Assembly: GCA_019747015.1 (NCBI GenBank)
Contig: JAIERI010000026.1
Span: 1 to 37,305 of the forward strand
Source: Xanthobacteraceae bacterium
GTDB lineage: Bacteria; Pseudomonadota; Alphaproteobacteria; Rhizobiales; Xanthobacteraceae
Length of the DNA stretch: 37,305 nucleotides
Direction: 5' to 3'
A program made the position numbers and the translations under genes. The notes below the pieces were generated by a model. The model saw only the letters and a program-made list of their open reading frames with translations, made no database searches and was not told the origin of the DNA. Positions 9,091 to 18,652 of the stretch are shown here, in pieces (position 1 is the stretch's first letter; each line of letters starts with the position of its first letter).

Positions 9091-9546
9091 TTAGCGGCTG
9101 AACCGCAATGGCTGGAGGCTGCCCGATGCACCGAGTACTACAATGGGAGTATCTTCCTTGTACTCGGGCGCCGCTCTCACTTGATCCTGTGTCAATTCAA
9201 GGGTGATGCTGTCGGCCTTGTTGGCGATGCTGCCGAAATGCAGTGCATTCCAGTCCACGACGATCTTCCGGCTACCAACGCCAAGAAAGCCGCCGAAATC
9301 GATCACAGCTGCGCGGACCGTTCCGGTACGATCGACGATCACGTCAACGACACGTCCCATGTCCTCATTCGCCGCGCTACGGACATCGCGTCCCAGTATG
9401 CCGTGTGCATCCTCCGCTCCAATAATGGTCACCGATGGCGACGTGTTTCCTTGCGGTACGTCCTTGTTATCGTCTGCCCAGGATGCGGCGGTCGTGAATA
9501 CTGCGAAAATCATCGCAACGAATATGATCTGGCGTTTTGCGTGCAT
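9091..9546 (-). CDS. Secreted PRC-barrel domain protein
   Basis: This 151-residue protein has a clear Sec signal peptide (MHAKRQIIFVAMIFAVFTTA, cleavage probably after the Ala-Ser-Trp-Ala stretch near residue 24). It is followed by one PRC-barrel domain: ILGRDVRSAANEDMGRVVDV, then VRAAVIDFGGFLGVGSRKI, with the repeated beta-strand pattern typical of the family. Periplasmic PRC-barrel proteins are common in Rhizobiales and are often linked to stress or envelope functions, but their biochemical role is not established. The ATG at 9546 has a perfect AGGAGG four bases upstream, one of the strongest ribosome-binding sites in the window, so high expression is likely. It lies 86 bases downstream of the debranching-enzyme gene and 18 bases upstream of the MFS gene. 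Confidence 0.85.
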   Translation of the reverse strand: MHAKRQIIFVAMIFAVFTTAASWADDNKDVPQGNTSPSVTIIGAEDAHGILGRDVRSAANEDMGRVVDVIVDRTGTVRAAVIDFGGFLGVGSRKIVVDWNALHFGSIANKADSITLELTQDQVRAAPEYKEDTPIVVLGASGSLQPLRFSR

Positions 9547-9632
9547 ATAGCCTCCTGAAATTCAAAACCCGCCTCTCGCGCAATGTTCGATTGCAGGTCC
9601 GACGTTCTGGACCGCGCCAGACACCCGCAAAT

Positions 9633-11831
9633 TCAGTGCGCCAGGATGATGGAAACCTGAATTTGGCCGCGCGTGCGCAGCACTTCCAGCGACACCTCAT
9701 CGCCATGGCGGCGGATTTTCAGATCGACGCTGGACGAACCCAATCGCAGATCCCGCAAGATAACTTGATCGAGGAATGCAGGCAGGCGCGGGTTTCGTAG
9801 ACGAATCTCGAGCCGCCTCGCGTCGAATTCGAGACCAAGGGCTGCTTCCAGCAGGGTGAACGGTGTCGCGCTCGCCCAGGCTTGTGGTGCGCAGGCGACG
9901 GGATAGAGCGTCGGGCCACGCCGACGCTCGCGCTGAAATCCGCAAAACAGTTCGGGCAGCCGCCGCAGATCCATATAGGTAGCGGCATCGAACAAGCCTT
10001 TGAACACGTTCTCGACCGAATGCTTTATGCCGTAACGTGCAAGACCGAGCGCGATCAGCGCATTGTCGTGCGGCCAGATCGATCCGTCATGATAGGACAT
10101 CGGATTGTAACGCGCTTCACCCCGTGCCACGGTTCGAATACCCCAGCCGCTGAAAAAATCCGGCCGCATCAGATCGGCGGCAACCAAGCGGGCGCGGTCT
10201 TCACGAACAATACCGGTAAACAAAAGTTGCCCGGCGTTCGAGGTGCGCACCTTGCAAGGCTGCTTGGCTCCGTCGAGAGCAAGCGCATAGATGCCGAGCT
10301 CTTCGCACCAGAACGCCTCTTCAAATCGCTCGGCGAGCCACTGCGCCTCGGCCTCTAACTTCCGCGCCTTGTCGGGATGTCCCATCCGCAAGGCACAGCG
10401 CGCCGCCAGCCGCTTGCCGGCAAACACATAACCCTGCACTTCCGCAAGCGCGATATAGCCTTCGGCAAGACGGCCGTCGGCGTGAAAGATCGCGTCGTAG
10501 GAATCCTTCCAGCCTTGGTTGGCGAGCCCGTGTTCCGACGCGCGCCGATACTCGACAAAACCATCCCCATCGGGATCGCCCGGACCATCGATCCAGCGCA
10601 ATGCCGCCTCGATCGCCGGCCACAATTCCTTCAACGTCTTGTCGTCGCCGGTACGTTCGACGTAAAGACCTGCCAGCAATACGAACAGCGGCGTCGAATC
10701 CACGCTTCCGTAATATCGCGCGAAGGGCACTTCACGCAGCGCTGCCATTTCGCCGCCGCGCATTTCATGTAGAATTTTCCCGGGCTCGGCGTCGGCGAGC
10801 GGGTCGACGGCTTTGGCCTGATAGTGGGCGAGCCGTTTCAACACGCCGTGCGCCACCCTCGGATCGATCCAGAGCATTTGCAGTGCAGTGATCAGCCCGT
10901 CGCGGCCGAATGTGGTCGAATACCAAGGAATGCCGGCATAGGGATATCGGCCTTGCGGCGTCTCGGTCATCAGCATGTTGAGATCCGCCATCGACTGGCA
11001 TAGTACCTCGTTGAATATATCGTTCGATGTCTCAACGCTGGTGGCACCTGCGGTCGACCGGCGCATTTCGCGACGGTGCGCCAGCAAGGCGCGAAAGAAC
11101 GTATCCCCCTTGCGCGCGATCGACTTATTGCAGGACACCGCAACAAACAGCGATGTACTTTGTTGCGGCGCCAGTTCGAGATGATATGTCGCGGCGTTTG
11201 CAGCAAGCCGCGTTGGCCGCGGTTCGAAATGGAGCGCCGTGCTGCGCGACTTTCCGTCCAGCCCGCTATATTCAAGCATCACATCGGCCAGACCATGCAG
11301 TGTACTGGAACCGATACCCCGGCGCGGGCGCTTTTCGCCACGCACTTCGAACAGGTCGGCGAAATCACTGTCGAACAGCAACTGCAGGTCAAAGCTCGCC
11401 GGGTTCTCGCCGTGATTCTGCACGCCGATACGTTGATAGGCGGTTCCCCGCCACAGAAAAATCGTCCGCACGATGTGCAGCATGTCCTTGCGCAGCACGA
11501 TGCGACCGTTTCGGTAGACATCCGAATTCGTGAGATCAACCGTCAGCGCGGAGTTGTCGTCGCGCAGATTCGATCCAAGTAGCAGCGGCTGCACTTCGTC
11601 CAGCACGAGTTCGAGACGGGCAAGATAGCGGGTGTCGGCGTTGAACAGACCATCGGGACCGCCAGCGGACGCGCCGATGTCGCCATGACTGTCGAGAACG
11701 ATGAAGGTGTCGTCATGTTTGAGCGAACGGCGGGGCCGCGCCGCGGGGCCCGTCATCGGAATATAAAACGGCGATTCCGAAACCGGCTCGATGGTCCGGA
11801 TCGTCATTTGCGTCACAGTCTCAGATGACAT
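9633..11831 (-). CDS. Amylo-alpha-1,6-glucosidase / glycogen-debranching-like protein (GDE_N_bis plus six-hairpin domain)
   Basis: This 732-residue protein has two regions. Residues about 25-225 match the bacterial GDE N-terminal domain (FIVLDSHGDIG, then the phrase GLFNADTRYLARLEL). Residues about 270-690 form an alpha/alpha toroid of the amylo-1,6-glucosidase type, with YPYAGIPWYSTTFGRDGLIT, then YGSVDSTPLFV, then the active-site-like NPMSYHDGSIWPHDN. Such proteins hydrolyse or bind alpha-linked glucans, though many bacterial members are uncharacterised. The open frame reaches 11879, but ATG 11831 has GAGGT six bases upstream and is preferred. No glycogen synthase, branching enzyme or GlgX gene is nearby. 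Instead it sits 60 bases downstream of an ABC exporter, so its true substrate may be another glucan or mannose-containing glycan. Confidence 0.88.
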   Translation of the reverse strand: MSSETVTQMTIRTIEPVSESPFYIPMTGPAARPRRSLKHDDTFIVLDSHGDIGASAGGPDGLFNADTRYLARLELVLDEVQPLLLGSNLRDDNSALTVDLTNSDVYRNGRIVLRKDMLHIVRTIFLWRGTAYQRIGVQNHGENPASFDLQLLFDSDFADLFEVRGEKRPRRGIGSSTLHGLADVMLEYSGLDGKSRSTALHFEPRPTRLAANAATYHLELAPQQSTSLFVAVSCNKSIARKGDTFFRALLAHRREMRRSTAGATSVETSNDIFNEVLCQSMADLNMLMTETPQGRYPYAGIPWYSTTFGRDGLITALQMLWIDPRVAHGVLKRLAHYQAKAVDPLADAEPGKILHEMRGGEMAALREVPFARYYGSVDSTPLFVLLAGLYVERTGDDKTLKELWPAIEAALRWIDGPGDPDGDGFVEYRRASEHGLANQGWKDSYDAIFHADGRLAEGYIALAEVQGYVFAGKRLAARCALRMGHPDKARKLEAEAQWLAERFEEAFWCEELGIYALALDGAKQPCKVRTSNAGQLLFTGIVREDRARLVAADLMRPDFFSGWGIRTVARGEARYNPMSYHDGSIWPHDNALIALGLARYGIKHSVENVFKGLFDAATYMDLRRLPELFCGFQRERRRGPTLYPVACAPQAWASATPFTLLEAALGLEFDARRLEIRLRNPRLPAFLDQVILRDLRLGSSSVDLKIRRHGDEVSLEVLRTRGQIQVSIILAH

Positions 11832-11891
11832 TTGACCTCGGCCGGTTCGTCTTAATGGAATCTTCCGGGACGACGGCATTATATATCAGGA

Positions 11892-13655
11892 TCAAGCTGC
11901 GGAAGTGGCAAGACGGCTGATTTCCTGTGCCACCAGTTCCCGATACGGCCCATGGCCCTGCATCAGGTGGTCGGGTGGGCCATCTTCGATAATCGTTCCT
12001 GCCTTTAGGAGGGCCACCCGGTCGAACTTGCGTAACGTGGCAAGCCGATGTGCAATTGCGATTACGGTGCGCCCTCGCATCAGATGGCCCAGCGCTTCGC
12101 GGATGGCCTCTTCAGATTCACTGTCGAGCGCCGCAGTCGCCTCATCGAGCAGCAAGATCGGCGCATCTTTCAAAAACGCGCGCGCGATGGCAATACGTTG
12201 CCGCTGGCCACCTGACAGTTTGAGGCCACGGTCGCCGACCGTGGTGTCCAATCCATTCGGCAGAGTTTCCACGAAATCGCAGCGCGCCGCGATCGCCGCG
12301 CGCAATATTTCGTCGTCGGTCGCAGTGGGACGGCCATACCGGATATTTTCCATGATCGAGCGATGGAATAGGGAGATGTCCTGCGGCACCACCGCAATCG
12401 CTTCGCGCAGGCTTTGCTGCGTGACGCGCGAAATATCCTGACCGTCTATGGTGATGCCGCCGTATTGCGCGTCGTAGAACCTTTGTAGCAGCACGAAAAG
12501 AGTGGACTTGCCGCCTCCAGACGGGCCGACCAGTCCGACTCGTTCTCCTGGCCGAATACGAAGGTTGAATTTGTCGAAAACCCTAGAACCGCCCGGATAA
12601 CTAAATGAAACGTTGTTGAAAACAATTGCCGCTCCGGCTTTGACCAACGGCTCGGCCTGCGGATGATCTTTCATCTCATGCGGAACCAGGAGGGTTCCTA
12701 TGGCTTCCGTCAATCTTGCAACATGTTGGGTTACGTCGACCAGAGCGACAGCGAGATCCCGCGTGGCACTCAAAATGGAAAGCCCCAGCGTGCATACCAG
12801 CACCACGTCGCCGGTGGTGGCCGCGCCATCGTGCCAGAGCACGATCGCCCAGGCCAGCAACCCCATGGTCAAAATGACGGTAACGGCGGCGTGAGCGAGC
12901 CGCAGCTTTTCAAGATAACGCAGACTCCTGCCTCTCGCAGTCAACTCGCGACCGACTGTGGCGTCGAACCGCTCATGCTCATAGCCAAGGCCGCAGAACG
13001 CCCTCACCAGCGACATGTTGTTGATGACATCGACCATCTCACCATCGACCGCGGCGGCCCTATCGGCAAAATCGTCATGCAGCGGTTTTCCGGCCGCAGC
13101 CAGATGAAACATCGCAATTACCATCGCACCCGAAACGATGGCTAATATCGCTGTCATCGGAAAACTCACGGCGCCGATCAGCGCGATAGCTGCGATCGTT
13201 GCAATGCACGGTGGCAGGACATTCCAGACGAACATGTTTTCAACGGTGAAAACAGCGTTGGATGTCGCGGTAATGCGACTGGTCAGCATTCCCGGCAGCC
13301 GGTCGGAGAAATAATTCGGCGAGTGGCCAGTCAAATAGCGAAAAATATCCCGGCGCAGATCTCCGGTGACGCCAACGAATGTGAAGCTCGCAATCCAGCT
13401 TGCGATCCGCCATAAAAAATTATCTGCGGCAATAAGCGATATGACAAAACCGAATGCCAGCCATACGCCACCGTCGTGCGACGGTCCCGCCGCAAGACCG
13501 TCGACAAGATGTTTCACCCCATATTGCGTGCCTACCGAACAAGCAACCGCGGCGACAACAGCGGTCAATATAACAACATGCGAGGCGAGCCGCAGACGAA
13601 GATAGCGCAGCACGAATGCCAAAGGGCGATGAGCGTATCGTGAAAGATTGTCCAT
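11892..13655 (-). CDS. ABC exporter half-transporter (fused permease and ATPase)
   Basis: This 587-residue type IV ABC exporter subunit would act as a homodimer in the inner membrane. Residues about 20-310 form six membrane helices, with the coupling-helix phrase VGVTGDLRRDIFRYL. The nucleotide-binding domain from about 335 has Walker A GPSGGGKST near 376, Q-loop VVPQDISLF, signature LSGGQRQRIAIARAF, Walker B ILLLDEATAALD and the switch His in AIAHRLATL. All catalytic residues are present. It resembles MsbA/NdvA-like exporters of lipids, glucans or peptides, but the cargo cannot be read from sequence. It lies 60 bases upstream of the debranching-like enzyme and divergent from a GT4 glycosyltransferase, which makes a glycan or glycolipid cargo an attractive inference. 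Confidence 0.92.
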   Translation of the reverse strand: MDNLSRYAHRPLAFVLRYLRLRLASHVVILTAVVAAVACSVGTQYGVKHLVDGLAAGPSHDGGVWLAFGFVISLIAADNFLWRIASWIASFTFVGVTGDLRRDIFRYLTGHSPNYFSDRLPGMLTSRITATSNAVFTVENMFVWNVLPPCIATIAAIALIGAVSFPMTAILAIVSGAMVIAMFHLAAAGKPLHDDFADRAAAVDGEMVDVINNMSLVRAFCGLGYEHERFDATVGRELTARGRSLRYLEKLRLAHAAVTVILTMGLLAWAIVLWHDGAATTGDVVLVCTLGLSILSATRDLAVALVDVTQHVARLTEAIGTLLVPHEMKDHPQAEPLVKAGAAIVFNNVSFSYPGGSRVFDKFNLRIRPGERVGLVGPSGGGKSTLFVLLQRFYDAQYGGITIDGQDISRVTQQSLREAIAVVPQDISLFHRSIMENIRYGRPTATDDEILRAAIAARCDFVETLPNGLDTTVGDRGLKLSGGQRQRIAIARAFLKDAPILLLDEATAALDSESEEAIREALGHLMRGRTVIAIAHRLATLRKFDRVALLKAGTIIEDGPPDHLMQGHGPYRELVAQEISRLATSAA

Positions 13656-13951
13656 CTAATTTGCAAAACCTCTTCGAGCAAAAGGATAATCTTGAGTCAG
13701 CCGCTTTTCGCGCCGCATGTCTGCCGTCACAGTTTTGATGTCATGCCGCGCCATCATCACGCGACAATCCTGCAACATCGGCATACGCGAGAAACTGATC
13801 GGGTGAGATGGCATCAGCAAGGCCATGACGTACAAGAAGTTCGCGTCTTGGGAACTTCGCACATGCGAAAACGTTCCCTCCCGCGGCATACCGGTGCCCG
13901 CCGAGAGACCGAAGCTTTTGTTAGCTTACAACAACGATAGGAGACGACTGG
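13656..13951. promoter_or_regulatory. Divergent intergenic region between ABC exporter and GT4 gene
   Basis: These 296 bases separate two divergent genes and must hold both promoters. A GGAGACGAC element stands just before the plus-strand GT4 start. On the minus strand, AGAGG lies 13 bases before the exporter ATG, which is rather far. A 77-codon minus-strand frame (13889-13656) stops immediately before the exporter start. I do not recognise it and its composition is not convincing, but a leader ORF cannot be excluded. Confidence 0.4.
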
Positions 13952-15019
13952 ATGCGCATCGCGCAGATTGCTCCGCTGACGGAGGCTGTCCCGCCCAAGC
14001 TTTATGGCGGTACTGAACGGGTGGTACATTGGCTGACCGAGGAACTTGTCGCGCTTGGAAACGACGTCACATTATTCGCCAGCGGAGATTCAAAAACATC
14101 TGCGAAACTCGATGCGACATGGCCGAAGGCGCTGCGTCTCGACGGGTCGGTTCGCGATCCTTTCGCCCTGCACCTGGTGATGCTGGAACGCGTGCGCCAG
14201 AAGTGCGATAATGAAGAATTCGATTTTTTGCATTTCCATCTCGACTATTATCCATTCTCGCTGTTCTCACGGCAGCCGACGCCATTCGTCACGACCCTGC
14301 ATGGCAGGCTCGATCTGCCCGAACACCAGCCGGTGTTCACGACATTCTCATCGATCCCGGTGATTTCGATTTCGAACGCACAGCGGCGGCCGGTGCCGCA
14401 GGCCAATTTCATCCGCACCATCTATCATGGTCTTCCGGAAAAACTGCTAATGCCGCGGCCGATGACCCGCAGCTACCTCGCGGTGCTGGGCCGGATCGCG
14501 CCGGAAAAAGGCGTCGATCGCGCCATCAGAATCGCCATCCGGTGCGGCATACCGCTGAAGATCGCCGCCAAGATTGATCGCGCCGACCAGGAATATTATG
14601 ACGAAGTCATCCGCCCGCTGATGGACCATCCGCTGATCGAATATATCGGCGAGATCGGCGATCACGAAAAATCGGATTTTCTCAGCGGCGCCATTGGCCT
14701 TTTGGTTCCGATCGATTGGCCGGAGCCATTCGGACTTGTGATGATCGAAGCGATGGCATGCGGAACGCCGGTCATTGCTTACAATCGCGGTTCAGTGGCG
14801 GAAATCGTCGAAGAGGATCTAACGGGATTTATCGTCGAGGACGAAATCAGTGCCGTGGCGGCGATCGGCCGCCTTGCGCAGATAGATCGGGACGCAGTCC
14901 GAAGGCAGTTTGAGGCGCGCTTCACGGTGCACCGAATGGCACTCGACTACCTCGCAGCGTATCGAAGCCTGCTGGAAGCTCCGGAATCGCGCATCAAACT
15001 AGTCAGCAGCGCCGAGTAG
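13952..15019 (+). CDS. GT4-family glycosyltransferase (GT-B fold)
   Basis: This 355-residue retaining glycosyltransferase starts with MRIAQIAPL and the glycine loop PPKLYGGTERVVHWL, the N-terminal acceptor-side signature of GT4 proteins. The C-terminal Rossmann half has LGRIAPEKGVDRAIRIA, then the E-x7-E donor motif as EPFGLVMIEAMACGTPVIA, with both glutamates present. It should therefore be active with a nucleotide sugar. Donor and acceptor are unknown. It is close to rhizobial GT4 proteins found near debranching-enzyme genes (recognition by pattern only). GGAGACGAC precedes the ATG. It is monocistronic on the plus strand and diverges from the ABC exporter/debranching operon. Confidence 0.9.
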   Translation: MRIAQIAPLTEAVPPKLYGGTERVVHWLTEELVALGNDVTLFASGDSKTSAKLDATWPKALRLDGSVRDPFALHLVMLERVRQKCDNEEFDFLHFHLDYYPFSLFSRQPTPFVTTLHGRLDLPEHQPVFTTFSSIPVISISNAQRRPVPQANFIRTIYHGLPEKLLMPRPMTRSYLAVLGRIAPEKGVDRAIRIAIRCGIPLKIAAKIDRADQEYYDEVIRPLMDHPLIEYIGEIGDHEKSDFLSGAIGLLVPIDWPEPFGLVMIEAMACGTPVIAYNRGSVAEIVEEDLTGFIVEDEISAVAAIGRLAQIDRDAVRRQFEARFTVHRMALDYLAAYRSLLEAPESRIKLVSSAE

Positions 15020-15349
15020 CATTTGCATCGTATTGATGATGATTGGAAGAAGAGATTTGAATTCCGGCTGTATCCGTCAGAGATGGTGGTAGTGCCTGTA
15101 CCAAACCGCCAACCTGTGAATGCCTTCTTCGATGCTGCCGGGACGCTGGCGGCATTCTGCGATAACTACCCGCAAGCGACCCTGCGTTTTCTGACGCAAA
15201 AAGATATGCTTCAGCAAAATTCGATCGTGCGGATCGTGCGAATATCGTCCACGTCATCGACGCCTTGCCGGAAATAAAAGGCAATTCTTCCTCTTAGACG
15301 CCAACGATGACCCTACGAGATAGGCCATCTTGGTGACGATCTTGGCCAT
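15020..15349. other. Gap between convergent GT4 and dnaE2 genes
   Basis: These 330 bases lie between two convergent genes. An 84-codon plus-strand frame would start with TTG right after the GT4 stop, but it has no ribosome-binding site of its own. A minus-strand frame of 93 codons lacks recognisable features. I see no strong terminator hairpin. Nothing here can be called a gene with confidence. Confidence 0.35.
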
Positions 15350-18300
15350 TCAATGAAAATCCCGCGAGGGTGGAAGAATCCGCACATTGCGTGGATGGTG
15401 CGCTTTCTGGACGGGAGCACGGCCGACGGACACAGATCGTCCTGAGCGCAATGTATCGTCGGCAAGGCCCGTAAGATCGGCCGTGCGATCGATCAGTCGG
15501 CTTGCGACAAGATGCACAACCTTATCCGGGCTGCTTTGAATGACACCCTCGACCTCAACCAGCCGCGCGCCCATCACCTCCTTGCGGAATCTGTCCATCA
15601 CCTTGGGCCAGACGACGACATTGGCGATGCCGTTTTCATCCTCCAGCGTCATGAACACGACGCCCTTGGAGCTGCATGGCCGCTGGCGTACGAGCACCAC
15701 GCCGGCGCAGCGCACGTGCTTTTTGTCGTTGTCATGCGAGATGTCGACACACGACACGATGCCTTCATCCTCGAACATCATTCGCAAAAATTCCATCGGG
15801 TGTCCCTTGAGAGACAAGCGAATGGTCTGGTAGTCGGCGACAACCTGCTCGGGCATCGGCATGTCCGGCAGCGGCAGGCCCCCTTCATCAGGTTGCTCGC
15901 GCGCAGACGCAGATAGAAACAGCGGTAACGGCACGTCATCCGGAAACCTGCGCACGGCCCAGAGTGCGGCACGTCGATCGAGCCCGAGCGAACGGAAGGC
16001 ATCGGCATCGGCCAGCAGGATCAGCGCGCGCTTCGGCAAACCTGTTTCGCGCGCGAAATCCTCGAGCGACGTGAACGGCTTTTTCTCCCGCGCTGCCACG
16101 ATGCGTTCGTCCCAACACAGCGCGTCGTCTTTCGAAGACTCGTTCCCAGCCGCCAACCTGTCATCGACATCGCGCACCTTGAAACCGTCGATCTGGCGGA
16201 AACCGAGCCGCAGCGCATGATGCTTGCCACATTGCTCTTCGAGCGTGTTCTGACCGAAGCTGAACGAGACATCGATCTCGCGCACCGTGACATCATTATT
16301 GCCTGCATCGCCGACAATCTGGGCCGGCGCGTAAAAACCCATCGGCTGCGAGTTCAATAGACCACATGCGAACGCGTCGGGATGGTAGTGTTTGAGCCAC
16401 GACGAGACATAGACAAGCTGCGCGAATGCAGACGCATGGCTTTCGGGAAAGCCGTAACTGCCGAAGCCCTTGATCTGGTCGAAACAGCTTTGTGCGAACT
16501 GCGGATCGTAACCGCGTTCGATCATCCTGCTTACCATTCTCTTTTCAAAGGTGTGCATGGTGCCGACATTACGGAATGTCGCCATCGCCCGACGCAGGCC
16601 GTTGGCTTCTTCGGACGTGAATTCGGCGGCCTGCATCGCAATGCGCATGGCCTGTTCCTGAAACAGCGGCACGCCGAGCGTCTTGTGTAGCACATCTTTT
16701 AGCTCGCTTTTGTTGCCGCCTTTTGGATAGGGATATTCGATGTCCTCCGGTCTCATCTGCCGGCGCTTCAGATACGGATGCACCATGTTGCCCTGGATCG
16801 GCCCCGGCCGCACGATGGCGACCTCGATCACGAGATCGTAGAAGGTGCGCGGCTTCAGGCGCGGCAGCATGTTCATCTGCGCACGGCTCTCGACCTGGAA
16901 CACGCCGAGAGATTCGCCCCTGCACAGCATGTCGAAGACCTCGGGGCTGTCTTCGTTCTCCGCCTTGATGTCCGCAAGCTCGTAACGCTTTCCCTTGTGA
17001 TCCGCGATCAGATCGAAACATTTGCGGATGCAGGTCAGCATGCCGAGCGCCAGCACATCGACCTTCATCATCCGCAACACGTCGATGTCATCCTTGTCCC
17101 ATTCGATGAAGGTGCGCTCATCCATCGCCGCGTTGCCGATCGGTACATAGGTGTCGAGCCGGTCCTGCGTCAGCACATAGCCGCCGACATGCTGCGACAG
17201 ATGGCGCGGAAATTCGATCAGTTCGCAGGCAAGCTCGACAGCGCGGACGATCATCGGATTGGACGGATCGAACCCCGCCTGCTTCACCTGCATCTCGCTG
17301 AGGCCTTCGCTCCAGCTTCCCCACACCGTGTCCGCCAGCGCGGCGGTGACATCCTCGGTCAGGCCCAGCGCCTTGCCGACGTCTCGAATGGCGCTGCGCG
17401 GGCGATAATGGATGACGGTTGCGACAATCGCGGCGCGGTGGCGGCCATAGCGGCGATAAACATACTGCATCACCTCTTCGCGGCGCGAGTGCTCGAAATC
17501 GACGTCGATGTCAGGCGGCTCCAGCCGTTCCTTGGAGATGAAGCGTTCGAACAGCACATCCGTCTCGGCCGGATTCACCGAGGTGATGCCGAGCACATAG
17601 CAGACCGCCGAATTCGCCGCCGATCCCCTGCCCTGACACAAGATGTGTTCCGAGCGCGCGTAGCAAACGATGTCATGCACCGTCAGGAAATAAGGTGCGT
17701 ACTCAAGTTCGGCGATCAACCGGAGCTCCTTGTTCAAGGTCTCCCGCAGCTTGCCATCGATGCCTTGCGGGAAATGCTCATCAACACCGGCCCAGGTCAG
17801 GTCTTCCAGATGCTGCTGCGCGGTTTTGCCCGGCGGCACCGGCTCATCGGGATAGTGATATTTCAATTCATCGAGTGTGAAATCGATGCGATCAGCGAAC
17901 CGTATGGTTTCCGTCAACGCCTCTGGATAATCCCTGTAAAGGCACGCCATGTCTTTGGGATGCTGCAAGTGGCGCTCGGCGTGAGCTTCCAGTTTCTTTC
18001 CGATGGCATGAATGGTCGTCTTCTCGCGAATGCAGCTGACAACATCCTGCAACGCCCGGCGCCGATGAAAATGATACAGCGTGTCATTGGTCGCAATCAG
18101 AGGCACACGCGCTGTCGTTGCAATCCGCTCCAGTTTCAGCATGCGGCGACGATCGTCGCCGCGATGAAACATGCTGGCAGCAAGCCACACGCCCTCGCCT
18201 TTCAATCTGCCCAATGCATCGAGCATGTGAAGAAGCTTTGCCGTCTCGAACCGGTATGACGGCATCAAAACAAACAACAGTCCTTCGCTGAATTCCTCAA

Positions 18301-18652
18301 GATCGCCAAAGCTTAAATGGCACTCACCCTTGTCGGCTTTCAGTTTACCCCTACTCAACAGGCGACAAAGACGGCCATACGCTTGCCTATCGCGAGGATA
18401 GGCCAGAATATCCGGCGTGCCATCGATAAACACCAGCCGCGCGCCGACGAGCAGCTTTGGATTATACCGAACCTTGCGATGGCGATTGCCGAGTTCGGCA
18501 TAGGTGCGCACCACGCCAGCCAATGTGTTGCGGTCCGCGATTCCGATCGCATACATGCAATACTGGCTTGCCTTGTGTACGTACTCTTGCGGGTGCGACG
18601 CTCCGCGCAAAAACGAAAAATTCGTGGTGATGCCGATCTCCGCATAGGTCAT
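15350..18652 (-). CDS. dnaE2: Error-prone DNA polymerase DnaE2 (ImuC)
   Basis: This 1100-residue C-family polymerase is of the DnaE2/ImuC type. The N-terminal PHP domain begins YAEIGITTNFSFLRGASHP, the DnaE2 form in which the first metal-binding histidines of replicative DnaE are changed. The palm holds the catalytic acid motif PDIDVDFEHSRRE near residue 380, and the helix-hairpin-helix and OB-fold regions follow. It lacks the C-terminal tau-binding extension of DnaE1. It performs translesion synthesis and SOS mutagenesis together with ImuA and ImuB. Its ATG overlaps the imuB stop by four bases (ATGA at 18649-18652), so the three genes form one operon under the LexA box at 21036-21050. Length and motifs look intact. 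Confidence 0.96.
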   Translation of the reverse strand: MTYAEIGITTNFSFLRGASHPQEYVHKASQYCMYAIGIADRNTLAGVVRTYAELGNRHRKVRYNPKLLVGARLVFIDGTPDILAYPRDRQAYGRLCRLLSRGKLKADKGECHLSFGDLEEFSEGLLFVLMPSYRFETAKLLHMLDALGRLKGEGVWLAASMFHRGDDRRRMLKLERIATTARVPLIATNDTLYHFHRRRALQDVVSCIREKTTIHAIGKKLEAHAERHLQHPKDMACLYRDYPEALTETIRFADRIDFTLDELKYHYPDEPVPPGKTAQQHLEDLTWAGVDEHFPQGIDGKLRETLNKELRLIAELEYAPYFLTVHDIVCYARSEHILCQGRGSAANSAVCYVLGITSVNPAETDVLFERFISKERLEPPDIDVDFEHSRREEVMQYVYRRYGRHRAAIVATVIHYRPRSAIRDVGKALGLTEDVTAALADTVWGSWSEGLSEMQVKQAGFDPSNPMIVRAVELACELIEFPRHLSQHVGGYVLTQDRLDTYVPIGNAAMDERTFIEWDKDDIDVLRMMKVDVLALGMLTCIRKCFDLIADHKGKRYELADIKAENEDSPEVFDMLCRGESLGVFQVESRAQMNMLPRLKPRTFYDLVIEVAIVRPGPIQGNMVHPYLKRRQMRPEDIEYPYPKGGNKSELKDVLHKTLGVPLFQEQAMRIAMQAAEFTSEEANGLRRAMATFRNVGTMHTFEKRMVSRMIERGYDPQFAQSCFDQIKGFGSYGFPESHASAFAQLVYVSSWLKHYHPDAFACGLLNSQPMGFYAPAQIVGDAGNNDVTVREIDVSFSFGQNTLEEQCGKHHALRLGFRQIDGFKVRDVDDRLAAGNESSKDDALCWDERIVAAREKKPFTSLEDFARETGLPKRALILLADADAFRSLGLDRRAALWAVRRFPDDVPLPLFLSASAREQPDEGGLPLPDMPMPEQVVADYQTIRLSLKGHPMEFLRMMFEDEGIVSCVDISHDNDKKHVRCAGVVLVRQRPCSSKGVVFMTLEDENGIANVVVWPKVMDRFRKEVMGARLVEVEGVIQSSPDKVVHLVASRLIDRTADLTGLADDTLRSGRSVSVGRAPVQKAHHPRNVRILPPSRDFH

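Noticed and set aside
13656-13889. 77-codon minus-strand frame ending right before the ABC exporter start
   Set aside because: The adjacency is suggestive of a leader peptide, but the product is not recognised and no ribosome-binding site supports its start.
16778-18259. 493-codon open frame on the plus strand, antisense to dnaE2
   Set aside because: It is fully covered by the well-supported dnaE2 gene. Its product is His/Arg/Gln-rich without any recognisable domain, as expected of a shadow frame in high-GC DNA.
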